From Actinomycetes bacterium (GTDB lineage Bacteria; Actinomycetota; Acidimicrobiia; Acidimicrobiales; Ilumatobacteraceae): a stretch of DNA of 64,000 nucleotides. Numbering within the stretch: the stretch's first letter is position 1; each line of letters opens with the position of its first letter. This document shows, piece by piece, positions 24,323-32,961 of this stretch. Location of the stretch: assembly GCA_025356335.1 (NCBI GenBank), contig JANXUF010000119.1:62001-126000 (forward strand), read 5' to 3'. The notes below the pieces were generated by a model. It was not told where the DNA came from, did no database searches, and saw only the letters and a list, made by a program, of their open reading frames with translations. A program made the translations under genes and the position numbers.

Positions 24323-25489
24323 TCAGCGGGCGAGGCGTTCGACGCTCGTCAGCAGGCGTTGCACGTCGTCGTCTTCGATGTAGCGGACGACGCCTGCTCG
24401 CACGACACCGCCGTTGTCGGCCAATCCGAGCTGGCCCACGGCCTCGACGGCATAGGAATGCCCTGCCCACGTCGCGATTTTGTCGGCGGCAAGTGCTGAC
24501 GAGACCTCATCGGTCGTCCGTCCATCGATCGTGAATCCGACGGTGGGCACACGGCCGTCGAGTGTCGGCGGGCCCCACACCTTGACACCCTCGATCGACT
24601 GCAGGCCACTGAGCAACGGCGCGAACACCTCACGCTCGTCTGCGGTGATGCGCTCCATTCCCTCCTCCAACAGGAAACGTGCTGCGGCATCGATGGCGGC
24701 GATCCCTTCGAGATTCGGGGTGCCGGACTCGAAACGGCGGGGTCCGGTATCTGCGGCCGGGCGGACCTTGGCGATCGGCAGCGAGTTCATCAGTTCGGGG
24801 TCGACGTACAGCACCCCGGCGTGAGGCCCGTACCACTTGTACGGCGACGTGACCAGTGCGTCCGGTGCCAGTGCCGAGATGTCGATCGTGCGGTGCGGCG
24901 CGAGGTGGACAGCGTCGACGTAGACGCGTGCGCCGGCGGCGTGGGCGGCAGCGATGATCGCCGCCAGATCCGTCGCCGTGCCGAGCAGGTTGGAGGCACC
25001 TGTCACCGCGACCCACTTCGTCCGCTCGTCGATCAGCTCGATCACCGATTGCGGATCCAATGCGCCCGTCTCGGAGTCGAACGGGGCAAGGACGTGTTCT
25101 GCTCCAGAGCGCTCGCAGGCGATGCGCCACGGCGAGACGTTGGCGTCGTGGTCGAGCCGGGTTCCGACGACGCGGTCACCGGGCTGCAAGGTCACTCCGA
25201 CCGCCCTGGTGAAGGCCAGCGTCATCGTCGTCATATTGGCACCGAAACTGAGCCCCTGTGGGTTCGCTCCGAGCAGTTGCCCAACCGTCTGTCGAGTCCG
25301 TTCCAGCAGCGCGTCGGAGGCGTCGGCGGCTGCGAACGAGCCGCCGCAGTTGGCATTGTCGCCACCGGATGCCCATTCGCTCATCGCCTGGATGGCGACA
25401 TCGACCATCTGCGTTCCAGCGGGGCCGTCGAATCGCGCCCATCCGTCTCGAACGCCTGGGAAACGATGTCGCAATGAACGAACGGTCAT
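24323..25489 (-). CDS. Cysteine desulfurase-like PLP enzyme (TIGR01976 type)
   Basis: From ATG 25489 the 388-residue protein begins SLRHRFPGVRDGWARFDGPAG and has NANCGGSF. Its aminotransferase class V features include DHDANVSPW, VTGASNLLGT, the PLP-contacting VYVDAVHLAPH and the Schiff-base lysine in TSPYKWYGPHAG. It matches cysteine-desulfurase-like proteins whose physiological substrate is usually unknown. It is the first chromosomal gene right of the tRNA, in a leftward direction. Given the selenoprotein candidates elsewhere in the window, a selenocysteine-lyase-type role is conceivable, but nothing in the sequence indicates it. Confidence 0.85.
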   Translation of the reverse strand: MTVRSLRHRFPGVRDGWARFDGPAGTQMVDVAIQAMSEWASGGDNANCGGSFAAADASDALLERTRQTVGQLLGANPQGLSFGANMTTMTLAFTRAVGVTLQPGDRVVGTRLDHDANVSPWRIACERSGAEHVLAPFDSETGALDPQSVIELIDERTKWVAVTGASNLLGTATDLAAIIAAAHAAGARVYVDAVHLAPHRTIDISALAPDALVTSPYKWYGPHAGVLYVDPELMNSLPIAKVRPAADTGPRRFESGTPNLEGIAAIDAAARFLLEEGMERITADEREVFAPLLSGLQSIEGVKVWGPPTLDGRVPTVGFTIDGRTTDEVSSALAADKIATWAGHSYAVEAVGQLGLADNGGVVRAGVVRYIEDDDVQRLLTSVERLAR

Positions 25490-25597
25490 CTCCCGAGTGT
25501 GCCACGATGACTGCGTGCGAGGACACACCGACATCGGACCCGGCCACATTGGCACCGCCGGCGGATGATACCGAGTCAGCACGCGCCGAACCGGCGG

Positions 25598-26161
25598 ATG
25601 GAGGAGCGACTCGTCGGCGAACGGATCGTGCTACGGCGCAGCCACGTCGGCGACGCCGAATCGTGGGGGGAAGCGATCACTGCCAGCATCGAACACCTCC
25701 GGCCGCACATGCCGTGGATCGTCGAGGAACCGAAGTCGGTCGAGGATCGACGAGCGCTGCTGGCGGAATGGGAACAGGCGTGGGAACCCGGCCGAGGCTA
25801 CAACTTCATGATCTTCCTCATCGGCGACGAGCAGACGGTGATCGGAGGCTGCGGGCTGTATCCCCGTGGCGCGCCGTCATCGTTGGAGATCGGCTATTGG
25901 GTGCATGCCGATCACGCCGGCAAGGGCATCGCCACCGAAGCGGCGCGCATGCTGACGACTGCGGCCTTCACGCTCGAGCGCATCTCGTCGGTCACGCTGC
26001 ATCACGACCGGGCGAACCTCAAGAGTGGTCGCGTTCCGGAGAAGCTCGGTTTCCGCAAGGGCCGCGGCAGGCGTGACCACGTCAGCGCACCTGGCGACGA
26101 AGGCGTCGACGTCGCCTGGTACGTCAAGCGCAATCAGTGGCCGGCGGCAAGACCGGCGTAG
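25598..26161 (+). CDS. GNAT-family N-acetyltransferase (RimJ/RimL type)
   Basis: The 187-residue product (from ATG 25598; ATG 25565 would add 11 residues) starts LVGERIVLRRSHVGDA and has IGGCGLYPRG, then EIGYWVHADHAGKGIATEAARML. The latter is the acetyl-CoA binding segment of RimJ/RimL enzymes, which acetylate N-termini of ribosomal or other proteins or small amines. The C-terminus is a little divergent (RDHVSAPGDEGVDVAWYV). Its 3' end overlaps that of the opposite-strand serine hydrolase by 28 bp. The acceptor substrate is unknown. Confidence 0.85.
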   Translation: MEERLVGERIVLRRSHVGDAESWGEAITASIEHLRPHMPWIVEEPKSVEDRRALLAEWEQAWEPGRGYNFMIFLIGDEQTVIGGCGLYPRGAPSSLEIGYWVHADHAGKGIATEAARMLTTAAFTLERISSVTLHHDRANLKSGRVPEKLGFRKGRGRRDHVSAPGDEGVDVAWYVKRNQWPAARPA

Positions 26162-27288
26162 GCGGCGAACACGAGCGAAGCACCACGGATGTCACCCGTC
26201 GTTCCCTCTCCCATCTTGTTCATCGCATAGGAGACGACCATCTTCTGGTCGACGTCGACGACATGGATCGATCCGCCCCATCCGCCCCAGAAACATGCCC
26301 GAGCTGACGGGCTCAACGGCGCGGTGTCGGAGACCAACCCGTAGCCGATCCCGAAGCGGATCGGCTGTCCGAGCACCAGATCAGTGGTGTGGGACTGCTC
26401 TTCGAAGATGCGGTCGACCATCTTTTCGGACAGCAGTCTGACGCCGCGGGTCTCGCCGCCACCGGCGACGACGGACTGCACCATGGCAACCGATCGGGCG
26501 TTGCCCGTTCCGCCGGCTGCGGGGATTTCGGCTCGTCGCCACGGCTCGGTCCACGAGGCGGCAGCGTCGAGTAGCGGGTTCGTGAGTGTACGCATGGCGA
26601 TGCTGTTCGGGTCCATCGCCGCCATCTGCGCAGCGAGCGGCGGGGGAGGGATGACGAGGGCGACGCGGCCATCGTGCTCCGGACCGGTCCCGATGTGGAA
26701 GTCGGCATCGAGCGGCTTGGCGACCTCACGGGCGAAGAACGAGCCGAGCGTCTCGCCGGTCACGCGCCGCACGATCTCGCCGAGCAGATATCCCTGGGTG
26801 ACGGCGTGGTAGCCGGAAGCGGTTCCGGGTTCCCACCACGGTGCCTGCGCGGCGAGCCTCGACGTGGCCAGGTCCCAGTCGTACAGGTCTTCAGGTGCCA
26901 TCGGCTCCTGCCAGCCTGAAAGCCCGGCGTTGTGGCTCATCACGTGTCGCACGAGCACGCCCGCTTTGCCGTTGGCGGCGAATTCCGGCCAGTAGGTCGC
27001 GACGGGGGCATCGAGGTCGAGCTCCCCGCGGTCGGCGAGCATCAGCACACACAGTGCCGTCTGCGTCTTCGTCGTCGAGTAGACGTTGATGATCGTGTCG
27101 CGTTCCCACGGCACGTCCTTGGCACCAGAGGCCATGTCCGTCGTGCCACCCCACAGGTCGACGACGAGTTCGCCGCCGATCGTGACGGCGACGCTTGCAC
27201 CGACGTCGAGTCCGCTCGTCAGACTGGATTCGAAGGTCGATCGCAACTGCTCGAATCGATCGTCGCAGGTTCCTTGGATCTCGGTCAT
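26134..27288 (-). CDS. Beta-lactamase-family serine hydrolase (class C/EstB-like)
   Basis: The 384-residue product has the S-x-x-K nucleophile in YSTTKTQTA, a GYHAVTQG segment supplying the second-motif Tyr, and a C-terminal WGGWGGSIHVVDVD in the usual third-motif position. There is no signal peptide, so it is probably cytoplasmic. Such proteins are usually esterases rather than beta-lactamases, and the true substrate is unknown. The start chosen is ATG 27288. An upstream codon at 27297 is less likely. Confidence 0.88.
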   Translation of the reverse strand: MTEIQGTCDDRFEQLRSTFESSLTSGLDVGASVAVTIGGELVVDLWGGTTDMASGAKDVPWERDTIINVYSTTKTQTALCVLMLADRGELDLDAPVATYWPEFAANGKAGVLVRHVMSHNAGLSGWQEPMAPEDLYDWDLATSRLAAQAPWWEPGTASGYHAVTQGYLLGEIVRRVTGETLGSFFAREVAKPLDADFHIGTGPEHDGRVALVIPPPPLAAQMAAMDPNSIAMRTLTNPLLDAAASWTEPWRRAEIPAAGGTGNARSVAMVQSVVAGGGETRGVRLLSEKMVDRIFEEQSHTTDLVLGQPIRFGIGYGLVSDTAPLSPSARACFWGGWGGSIHVVDVDQKMVVSYAMNKMGEGTTGDIRGASLVFAAYAGLAAGH

Positions 27289-27389
27289 TGCACGCACCCC
27301 TATGGCGTTGAGAACTGATGGAGCGGACCGTAGACGACGGAGTGATCCGGCGACAACGCAGCGGAGCGGGTCGTGTCGTTGTAGCCGGG

Positions 27390-28310
27390 TCAGGCGCGAC
27401 CGGCGAGGTAGCCGGGGACGTCGACGAGCGGCGGACGCTCTTCGACGAAGACATCGACCACCGTTCCATCGGCGGTGATCAGCGGCGGAACACTGACGTC
27501 ATTCGAATCCTCGAGGCCGATGCGCCGCAGCACGACGGCGAGGATCTCCGCAGCCTGCTCCGACAGTTCAGCGAGCGATCGGTGGCGGTGGGCGCGGATG
27601 CCGAGGTCGACCTGGGCGATGCGCTCGGTGCCGACGAGACGCAGCGTGTCGATGAGCAAGCCGGTCTCGACGCCATACCCCTGGACGAAGGGCAGACGCT
27701 CGAGCAGGGACCGTCTGGCGGCGCACTCTCCGCCGAGCGGCTGGCGGATCGTCGCCAAACTCGGGAAGAACCGTGACAGCAGTGGTCGAGCCGCCAATTC
27801 GGTCGTCCGCCCACCTCCGTCTCCGCGGGTGTCGAGCGGCCGTTCGTAGAAGCCTTTGACGAGGTCGATCGAATCGTCCAGCAGCAGCGGGGTGACCATT
27901 CGGATGATGTAGTTCGGTGTGAAGCTCGTGAGATCGGTGTCGCACCAGACGATGATGTCGCCGCTGCTCTCGGCGACGGACTTCCACAGCACGTTCCCCT
28001 TGCCGCGACCCGGTCCGGTCGCCGGCAAAACGTCGCCGACGCGCACGACACGCGCACCGTTTCGGCGGGCGGCGGTGGCGGTGGTGTCCGTCGAACCGTC
28101 GTCGAAGACGATCAGTTCGTCGACGAGACAACCGGTGCCGCTGTTCATCAGGCGGGTGACGATCTGCGCGCAGATCGGGCCGACCGTCGCCACCTCGTTG
28201 CGTGCCGGCAGGCAGACGGAAATGGTCCGTCCGCGCTTGTATCCGACGAGTTCGGCGACACCGAGCTGGGTCGGGGGGAGCACGCGTACGGGCGTGGGGC
28301 GGGCAGTCAC
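27390..28310 (-). CDS. gpgS: Glucosyl-3-phosphoglycerate synthase
   Basis: This 306-residue GT-A glycosyltransferase (family GT81-like) has ISVCLPARNEVATVG, a FDDGSTD motif, the sugar-nucleotide and metal site WCDTDLTSF, VKGFYERPLD, ELAARPLLSRFFP and QPLGGECAARR. The QVDLGIRAHRHRSL region near the C-terminus is typical of GpgS. The enzyme joins glucose from a nucleotide sugar to 3-phosphoglycerate. This is the first step of glucosylglycerate and, in mycobacteria, of methylglucose lipopolysaccharide synthesis. The start is taken at GTG 28310. It diverges from a folP2-like gene, a neighbourhood also known from mycobacteria. Confidence 0.88.
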   Translation of the reverse strand: MTARPTPVRVLPPTQLGVAELVGYKRGRTISVCLPARNEVATVGPICAQIVTRLMNSGTGCLVDELIVFDDGSTDTTATAARRNGARVVRVGDVLPATGPGRGKGNVLWKSVAESSGDIIVWCDTDLTSFTPNYIIRMVTPLLLDDSIDLVKGFYERPLDTRGDGGGRTTELAARPLLSRFFPSLATIRQPLGGECAARRSLLERLPFVQGYGVETGLLIDTLRLVGTERIAQVDLGIRAHRHRSLAELSEQAAEILAVVLRRIGLEDSNDVSVPPLITADGTVVDVFVEERPPLVDVPGYLAGRA

Positions 28311-28368
28311 GACGGAATCCTCGGGCCGCACGCTATGGGGGTTTGGGCGTCGATACGCTCCCACACTC

Positions 28369-29124
28369 GTGAAACTGTTCGGCGTACTCAACGCATCATT
28401 GGACTCGCTGAACGACGACTCGATCGTCCGCAACGCCGGCGATGCGCACCGGCGGGCGACGCAGATGATGGTCGAAGGCGTCTACGGTTTCGACCTCGGT
28501 GGTCAGGGCTCGACGTTCCAGGCCAGGGAGAAGGACGCAGACGACGAGTGGTCGACACTCGCACCGATCATTCCCGTGCTTGTCGATTCGGGCCTGCCGT
28601 TCAGCGTCGACACGTGGCGGCCGAGCGTCGCCAGACGAGCGCTCGAAGCCGGTGCCACCTGGATGAACGCGGCAGATGGTCTGCAGGAACCCGGCATGTT
28701 CGAAGTCGCCGCCGAGTTCGGATGTCCGGTCGTGCTGCCGTTCCTGTCGGGCCCAAACCCGCTGCAGATGTCGAAGGTCACAGCGACCGATCCGGTCGAG
28801 GTGCTGGTCGAATTCTTCACCGAGATGCTGGCTCGCGCAGACGGTTTCGGAGTCCGCCAGAACATGGTGCTCGACCCTGGCACCGGCTTTGCGCCGCACG
28901 ACTGGCCGTGGGCACAGCGCTACGAGTACCAGAAGCTCGTCTACACGCAACTCGACCGGCTCCGAGTCTTCGGCCTGCCGCTGTACATCGCCCTGCCGTG
29001 GAAGGAAACGGTGCAGCACGACGAGTTGCTGGACATCGTCATCCGCGCCGAACCGGAATACGGCAGAGCCCACTACCCAGCCAAGGTCAACGCCATGGCG
29101 ACAGCGATCGCCAGAACGCTGTAG
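28369..29124 (+). CDS. Dihydropteroate synthase-like protein (FolP2-like)
   Basis: From GTG 28369 the 251-residue TIM-barrel protein keeps the DHPS outline: KLFGVLNASLDSL, DLGGQGST, SVDTWRPSVARRALEAGA and VLDPGTGF. Key motifs differ from true DHPS: 'NxTPDSF' is NASLDSL, 'GGESTRPG' is GGQGSTFQ, and the late 'SRK' segment reads WKETVQHD. It probably does not make dihydropteroate and resembles the inactive or repurposed FolP2, which in mycobacteria also neighbours gpgS. The folB-folK fusion gene lies immediately downstream on the opposite strand, so a pterin-related role cannot be excluded. Confidence 0.75.
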   Translation: MKLFGVLNASLDSLNDDSIVRNAGDAHRRATQMMVEGVYGFDLGGQGSTFQAREKDADDEWSTLAPIIPVLVDSGLPFSVDTWRPSVARRALEAGATWMNAADGLQEPGMFEVAAEFGCPVVLPFLSGPNPLQMSKVTATDPVEVLVEFFTEMLARADGFGVRQNMVLDPGTGFAPHDWPWAQRYEYQKLVYTQLDRLRVFGLPLYIALPWKETVQHDELLDIVIRAEPEYGRAHYPAKVNAMATAIARTL

Positions 29125-29203
29125 ATCGCCTCGATTCGCCGAACAGGCCGGCCGATTGCCGAGCGGAGCACGCCGGCCGATCGACTCGCCGGCATCGATG
29201 TCG

Positions 29204-30064
29204 CTACAGTTCGAGGTCCTCGACACGCTGTACGCCGCCGGCCGGTAGCCGCTGATCCCAGTCGGTCGGCACGCGGTTCGGGGCGATGTCGGCGAGCGGG
29301 GCGAGCACGAAGCGGCGCTCCCACATGCGTGGGTGGGGGATCGTCAGTTCCTCGCTGTCGATACTGACATCGCCGTACAGCAGTACGTCGACATCCAACG
29401 TCCGTGGGCCCCATCGCACGAGGCGCTCGCGGCCGGCAGCCAGCTCCGTACCACGGCAGACGGCAAGCAGTTGATAGGGGTCGAGCCGGGTCTCCAGCTC
29501 TGCGACCATGTTGAGGTAACGGCCCTGCTCGCCGGGACCACCGACGGGATCCGTCTCGTAGACGCCCGAAATCGCCCGCACTCCCGGCAGCGCGAGGATC
29601 GCCGAACGCAGCGTCGCCCGCCGGTCGCCGAGGTTGGAACCAAGGGCGACATACGACGTCGTCAGTGGACGCTCGAAGCGCAGGAGGTCAGGTTTGCGGC
29701 GGTATGCACGGACCGCCGAGGAGGCGATGTCATACGGGACGGGTGGGCGCAACTTGCGGACATGTACCTCGACTGCGTCCACCCGGCTGATCGCCAACAC
29801 CTCCTCGGCGATGCGCGTGGCGACACGTTCGAGCAGTTGATGATTCTCGCGCTCGACGATGCGTACTGCCGTGGCGATCGGCACGCCGTAGTCGATCGTG
29901 TCGCTGAGATCGTCCGATGCGCCAGCAGCGCGGCCGTCGAATTCGATGACGAGGTCGATCTCGAACGGTTGCGGTCGGATCTTCTCCTCTGGTAGGACGC
30001 CGATCAAACCGACGGCGCGGATCGCCTTCAGTTCGATGCGGTCAACATGTGGAGCAATCGACAT
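29204..30064 (-). CDS. folK: FolB-FolK fusion: dihydroneopterin aldolase / HPPK
   Basis: The 286-residue protein has two domains. Residues about 8-125 are dihydroneopterin aldolase (DRIELKAIRAVGLIGVLPEEK, then DTIDYG and VEVHVRKLRPP). Residues about 135-286 are 6-hydroxymethyl-dihydropterin pyrophosphokinase (YVALGSNLGDR, VYETDPVGGPGEQGRYLNMV, RWGPRTLDVDVLLYGD, IPHPRM). Together they catalyse two successive folate-pathway steps. FolB-FolK fusions occur in other actinobacteria. Its start is only 14 bp from the divergent oxidoreductase start, so the transcripts are probably leaderless or nearly so. Confidence 0.93.
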   Translation of the reverse strand: MSIAPHVDRIELKAIRAVGLIGVLPEEKIRPQPFEIDLVIEFDGRAAGASDDLSDTIDYGVPIATAVRIVERENHQLLERVATRIAEEVLAISRVDAVEVHVRKLRPPVPYDIASSAVRAYRRKPDLLRFERPLTTSYVALGSNLGDRRATLRSAILALPGVRAISGVYETDPVGGPGEQGRYLNMVAELETRLDPYQLLAVCRGTELAAGRERLVRWGPRTLDVDVLLYGDVSIDSEELTIPHPRMWERRFVLAPLADIAPNRVPTDWDQRLPAGGVQRVEDLEL

Positions 30065-30078
30065 GTCATCATCGTGTC

Positions 30079-31467
30079 ATGCCGGTGACCCAATCCTCCT
30101 ACAAATCGCGATCGTTGTGGCTGGACACCGTGCTCGACGACACCGAAAGCGTCCGCCCGTCACTACCTGGCCCGACGAGCGTCGACGTCGCCATCGTCGG
30201 TGCAGGTTTCACCGGTTTGTGGACGGCCTACTACCTGCTGACGAAGGATCCGTCGCTGCGGATCGCCCTGCTCGAAGCGGAGATCGCCGGGTACGGCGCA
30301 AGCGGACGCAACGGTGGCTGGTGCTCGGCGATCATGCCGGTCAGCCTCGCCGACTTCGCTGCCGGTCCCGGTGGTCGCCAGGGTGCGGTCGGGATGCAGG
30401 ACGAGATGAACAAGACGGTCGACGAAGTCGGCAGGGCTGCTGCTGCGGAAGGCATCGACTGCGACTTTGCCAAAGGCGGTTACCTCCACGTCGCCAGGCA
30501 TCAGGCACACGTCCAGCGGTTGCAGGCCGACATCGCCGAGGCGCGGCATTTCGGGTTCGAGGAACCTGTTTGGCTCGGACAGTCCGAGGCCCAGGAACGG
30601 ATCGATGTCACGTCGATCCTCGGGGCGACGTACAACTCGAACTGTGCAGTGATCCATCCGGCCAAACTCGTGCGTGGTCTCGCCGACGTCGTCGAAGCCA
30701 AGGGCGCGACGATCTACGAACGGACCCGGGTCCGTTCGATCGCCAAGGGTGCAGTGCACACGGAACACGGCACCGTGCGTGCCGATGTCGTCGTTCGGGC
30801 GACGGAGGGGTACACGCCGACGCTCGGCGGGGAGAAGCGGGCGATCGTGCCGATCTATTCGCTGATGATCGCCACCGAACCGCTGCCGGACGACTTCTGG
30901 GCTGACGCCGGTCTTGCACGACGTGAGACCTTCAACGACGCCCGCAACATGATCATCTATGGTCAGCGGACCGCAGACGGCCGCTTCGCCTTCGGTGGAC
31001 GCGGAGCGCTCTATCACTTCGGCTCGAAGATCGACGATGCCTACGACCGTGTGCCCAAGGTGCACGAAGCACTGCACAGGGAACTCGTCGGACTGTTCCC
31101 CAGACTCGCCGACGCCAGGATCACCCATCGTTGGGGCGGGCCGCTCGGCATCCCCCGCGACTGGCATTCGTCTGTCGGCTTCGACCGCACCGAGGGTCTC
31201 GCCTGGGCCGGTGGCTATGTCGGCGACGGCGTCTCGACCACCAATCTCGCCGGTCGTACGCTGACCGATCTGATCACCGGCACGACCAGCCGGCTGACGC
31301 AGTTGCCGTGGGTCGACCATCATTCCCGGCGGTGGGAGGTCGAACCGCTGCGGTTCATCGGTGCCAACGCCGGGCTGTTCATCGCCCATCGTGCCGACGC
31401 CGCAGAGAGTCGAACGGGACATCCGTCACGCGGGTGGGCGTGGGCGATGGACAAACTGAAAGGATGA
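30079..31467 (+). CDS. FAD-dependent oxidoreductase (DAO family)
   Basis: The 462-residue product has the FAD-binding G-x-G-x-x-G (VAIVGAGFTGLWTAYYL), then LLEAEIAGYGASGRNGG, and ends with the second flavin segment (AWAGGYVGDGVSTTNLAGR). This is the pattern of DAO-type enzymes that oxidise amines or amino acids, such as gamma-glutamylputrescine oxidase-like proteins. The start ATG 30079 is supported by domain position. Its stop overlaps the ATG of the metallo-hydrolase gene, so the two are co-expressed. The exact substrate is unknown. Confidence 0.88.
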   Translation: MPVTQSSYKSRSLWLDTVLDDTESVRPSLPGPTSVDVAIVGAGFTGLWTAYYLLTKDPSLRIALLEAEIAGYGASGRNGGWCSAIMPVSLADFAAGPGGRQGAVGMQDEMNKTVDEVGRAAAAEGIDCDFAKGGYLHVARHQAHVQRLQADIAEARHFGFEEPVWLGQSEAQERIDVTSILGATYNSNCAVIHPAKLVRGLADVVEAKGATIYERTRVRSIAKGAVHTEHGTVRADVVVRATEGYTPTLGGEKRAIVPIYSLMIATEPLPDDFWADAGLARRETFNDARNMIIYGQRTADGRFAFGGRGALYHFGSKIDDAYDRVPKVHEALHRELVGLFPRLADARITHRWGGPLGIPRDWHSSVGFDRTEGLAWAGGYVGDGVSTTNLAGRTLTDLITGTTSRLTQLPWVDHHSRRWEVEPLRFIGANAGLFIAHRADAAESRTGHPSRGWAWAMDKLKG

Positions 31468-32192
31468 GGGCAATGGATTCGACGAACGAGCGTCTGTACT
31501 TCCGTCAACTCCTGTCGGGTGAGGATTTCGCCACGAAGGACCCATTTGCCCATCAGATGGTCAACTTCGTCTACGTCATCGGTGATCGCTCGACGGGGGA
31601 GGCCGTGCTGGTCGACCCGGCATACGACATCGCCACCATTCTCGACGTCGTCGCCGGCGACGGGATGAACGTCGTCGGAACGCTCGCAACGCACTACCAC
31701 CAGGATCATGTCGGGGGGGCGATCTTCGGGCAGCGCATCGAGGGCCTCCGCGAACTCTTGGAGACGGTCGACGTCCCCGTGCACGTGCAGGCGGACGAGG
31801 CGGAATGGGTGACCAAGGCAACGGCGGTCGGCGGAGATCACCTCGTCAGCCATCGGAGTGGCGACGTGCTGAGCGTCGGCGGTATCGAGATCACGATGGT
31901 GCACACTCCCGGCCACACGCCCGGCAGCCAGTGCTTTCTGGTGGACGGACGGTTGGTCGCCGGGGACACGCTGTTCCTCGACGGGTGCGGACGCACCGAC
32001 CTCCCTGGCAGCGATGTCGAGCAGATGTACGACAGCTTGCAGACGCTCGCTGCGCTGCCAGGCGAAACGATCCTCTACCCGGGCCATCGCTATTCGCCGG
32101 CACCGAGCGCGCAGATGGCCGATGTCCGCCAGTCGAACTACGTCTTCCGGCCGAGAAGCAAAGAGCAGTTCCTGACCATGTTCGGGCACTGA
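31464..32192 (+). CDS. MBL-fold metallo-hydrolase (glyoxalase II / persulfide dioxygenase-like)
   Basis: The 242-residue protein has the metal-binding THYHQDHVGG motif, a VHTPGHTPGSQCFL block with the next histidine, VAGDTLFLDGCGRTDLPG with the bridging Asp, and the last His in LYPGHRY. The GCGRTDLPG wording is close to ETHE1-type persulfide dioxygenases and glyoxalase II-like enzymes. The start is ATG 31464 (overlapping the previous stop) or ATG 31473 (after GAGGG). Both preserve the domain. The substrate is uncertain. Confidence 0.87.
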   Translation: MRAMDSTNERLYFRQLLSGEDFATKDPFAHQMVNFVYVIGDRSTGEAVLVDPAYDIATILDVVAGDGMNVVGTLATHYHQDHVGGAIFGQRIEGLRELLETVDVPVHVQADEAEWVTKATAVGGDHLVSHRSGDVLSVGGIEITMVHTPGHTPGSQCFLVDGRLVAGDTLFLDGCGRTDLPGSDVEQMYDSLQTLAALPGETILYPGHRYSPAPSAQMADVRQSNYVFRPRSKEQFLTMFGH

Positions 32193-32197
32193 CCGCC

Positions 32198-32866
32198 ATG
32201 TCTTCGGTCTCACCCCGAGTCGTTCCCCGCTCGGCACGTCGCGCCGGATGGATTGCAGCGTTGGGCTTCGTCGGCCTGCTGATGTTCACCGGGTGCACGT
32301 CGTCGACGAAGGGCGCATCGAGCACGCCGGAGAACACATCAGCGTCGGTGACGACGGCGGCGTCGGTGACCACGGCAGCGCCGGGTTCCGGCACGCCGAG
32401 TGCGACATCGAATGCCGACATCATGACCACCGTCGTCACCTTCGGCAAGCTCTCGCAGCAGCACACCACCAGCCCGGTGTCGTACCCACAGACTCCTCCG
32501 GTGGGCGGTCCGCACAGTCTGGTGTGGCAGACATGCGGCTTCTACGACAAGCAGGTCGCCAATGAGCATGCCGTGCATTCGATGGAGCACGGCTCGGTGT
32601 GGATCGCCTATGACCCGTCGCTCCCTGTCGATCAGATCGCCTTCCTCAAGACGCTGGTCCCCGGTCAGGATCACCTGCTGATCACGCCGTACGCCGGCCT
32701 GCCGGCTCCGATGGTCGCATCGGCATGGAGCACGCAGTTGCGGATACCCGTGTTCGATCCGGCGGCGTTGAAGGCGTTCATCGCCAAGTACGAGCAGGGT
32801 CCGCAGACACCAGAGCCCGGGGCGACCTGCGCCGGAGGCATCGGCACACCGGTCATCGCGCCTTGA
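32198..32866 (+). CDS. DUF3105 lipoprotein
   Basis: The 222-residue product has a hydrophobic leader and a lipobox-like LLMFTGCTSS, then a Ser/Thr/Ala-rich linker of about 50 residues. The conserved DUF3105 core follows: VSYPQTPPVGGPHSLVWQTCGFYD, then AVHSMEHGSVWIAYDP. It should be anchored on the outer face of the membrane. DUF3105 has no established function, but the conserved His/Glu residues in HSMEHG suggest metal binding. It lies directly downstream of the oxidoreductase and MBL genes. Confidence 0.85.
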   Translation: MSSVSPRVVPRSARRAGWIAALGFVGLLMFTGCTSSTKGASSTPENTSASVTTAASVTTAAPGSGTPSATSNADIMTTVVTFGKLSQQHTTSPVSYPQTPPVGGPHSLVWQTCGFYDKQVANEHAVHSMEHGSVWIAYDPSLPVDQIAFLKTLVPGQDHLLITPYAGLPAPMVASAWSTQLRIPVFDPAALKAFIAKYEQGPQTPEPGATCAGGIGTPVIAP

Positions 32867-32869
32867 TCA

Positions 32870-32938
32870 GCGAAGCGCCGGTTGCGAAGTACCGGTTGCG
32901 AAGTGCCCGTTCCGAAGCGCCGGTCAGCGAAGGGCCGG
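32870..32938 (+). repeat. 14-bp tandem repeat after the DUF3105 gene
   Basis: Four consecutive units of the type GCGAAGYRCCGGTT occupy 32870-32883, 32884-32897, 32898-32911 and 32912-32925. A fifth partial, shifted unit runs to about 32938. It fills the space between two convergent genes. Confidence 0.75.
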
Positions 32939-32961
32939 CGGCGGAGGCACTCGTGTGTGGG

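Noticed and set aside
24030..24383. Rightward reading frame across the tRNA-Pro gene (starting with GKGGLEPPTSCSQS-like residues)
   Set aside because: This is the well-known false protein produced by translating the antisense strand of a tRNA gene.
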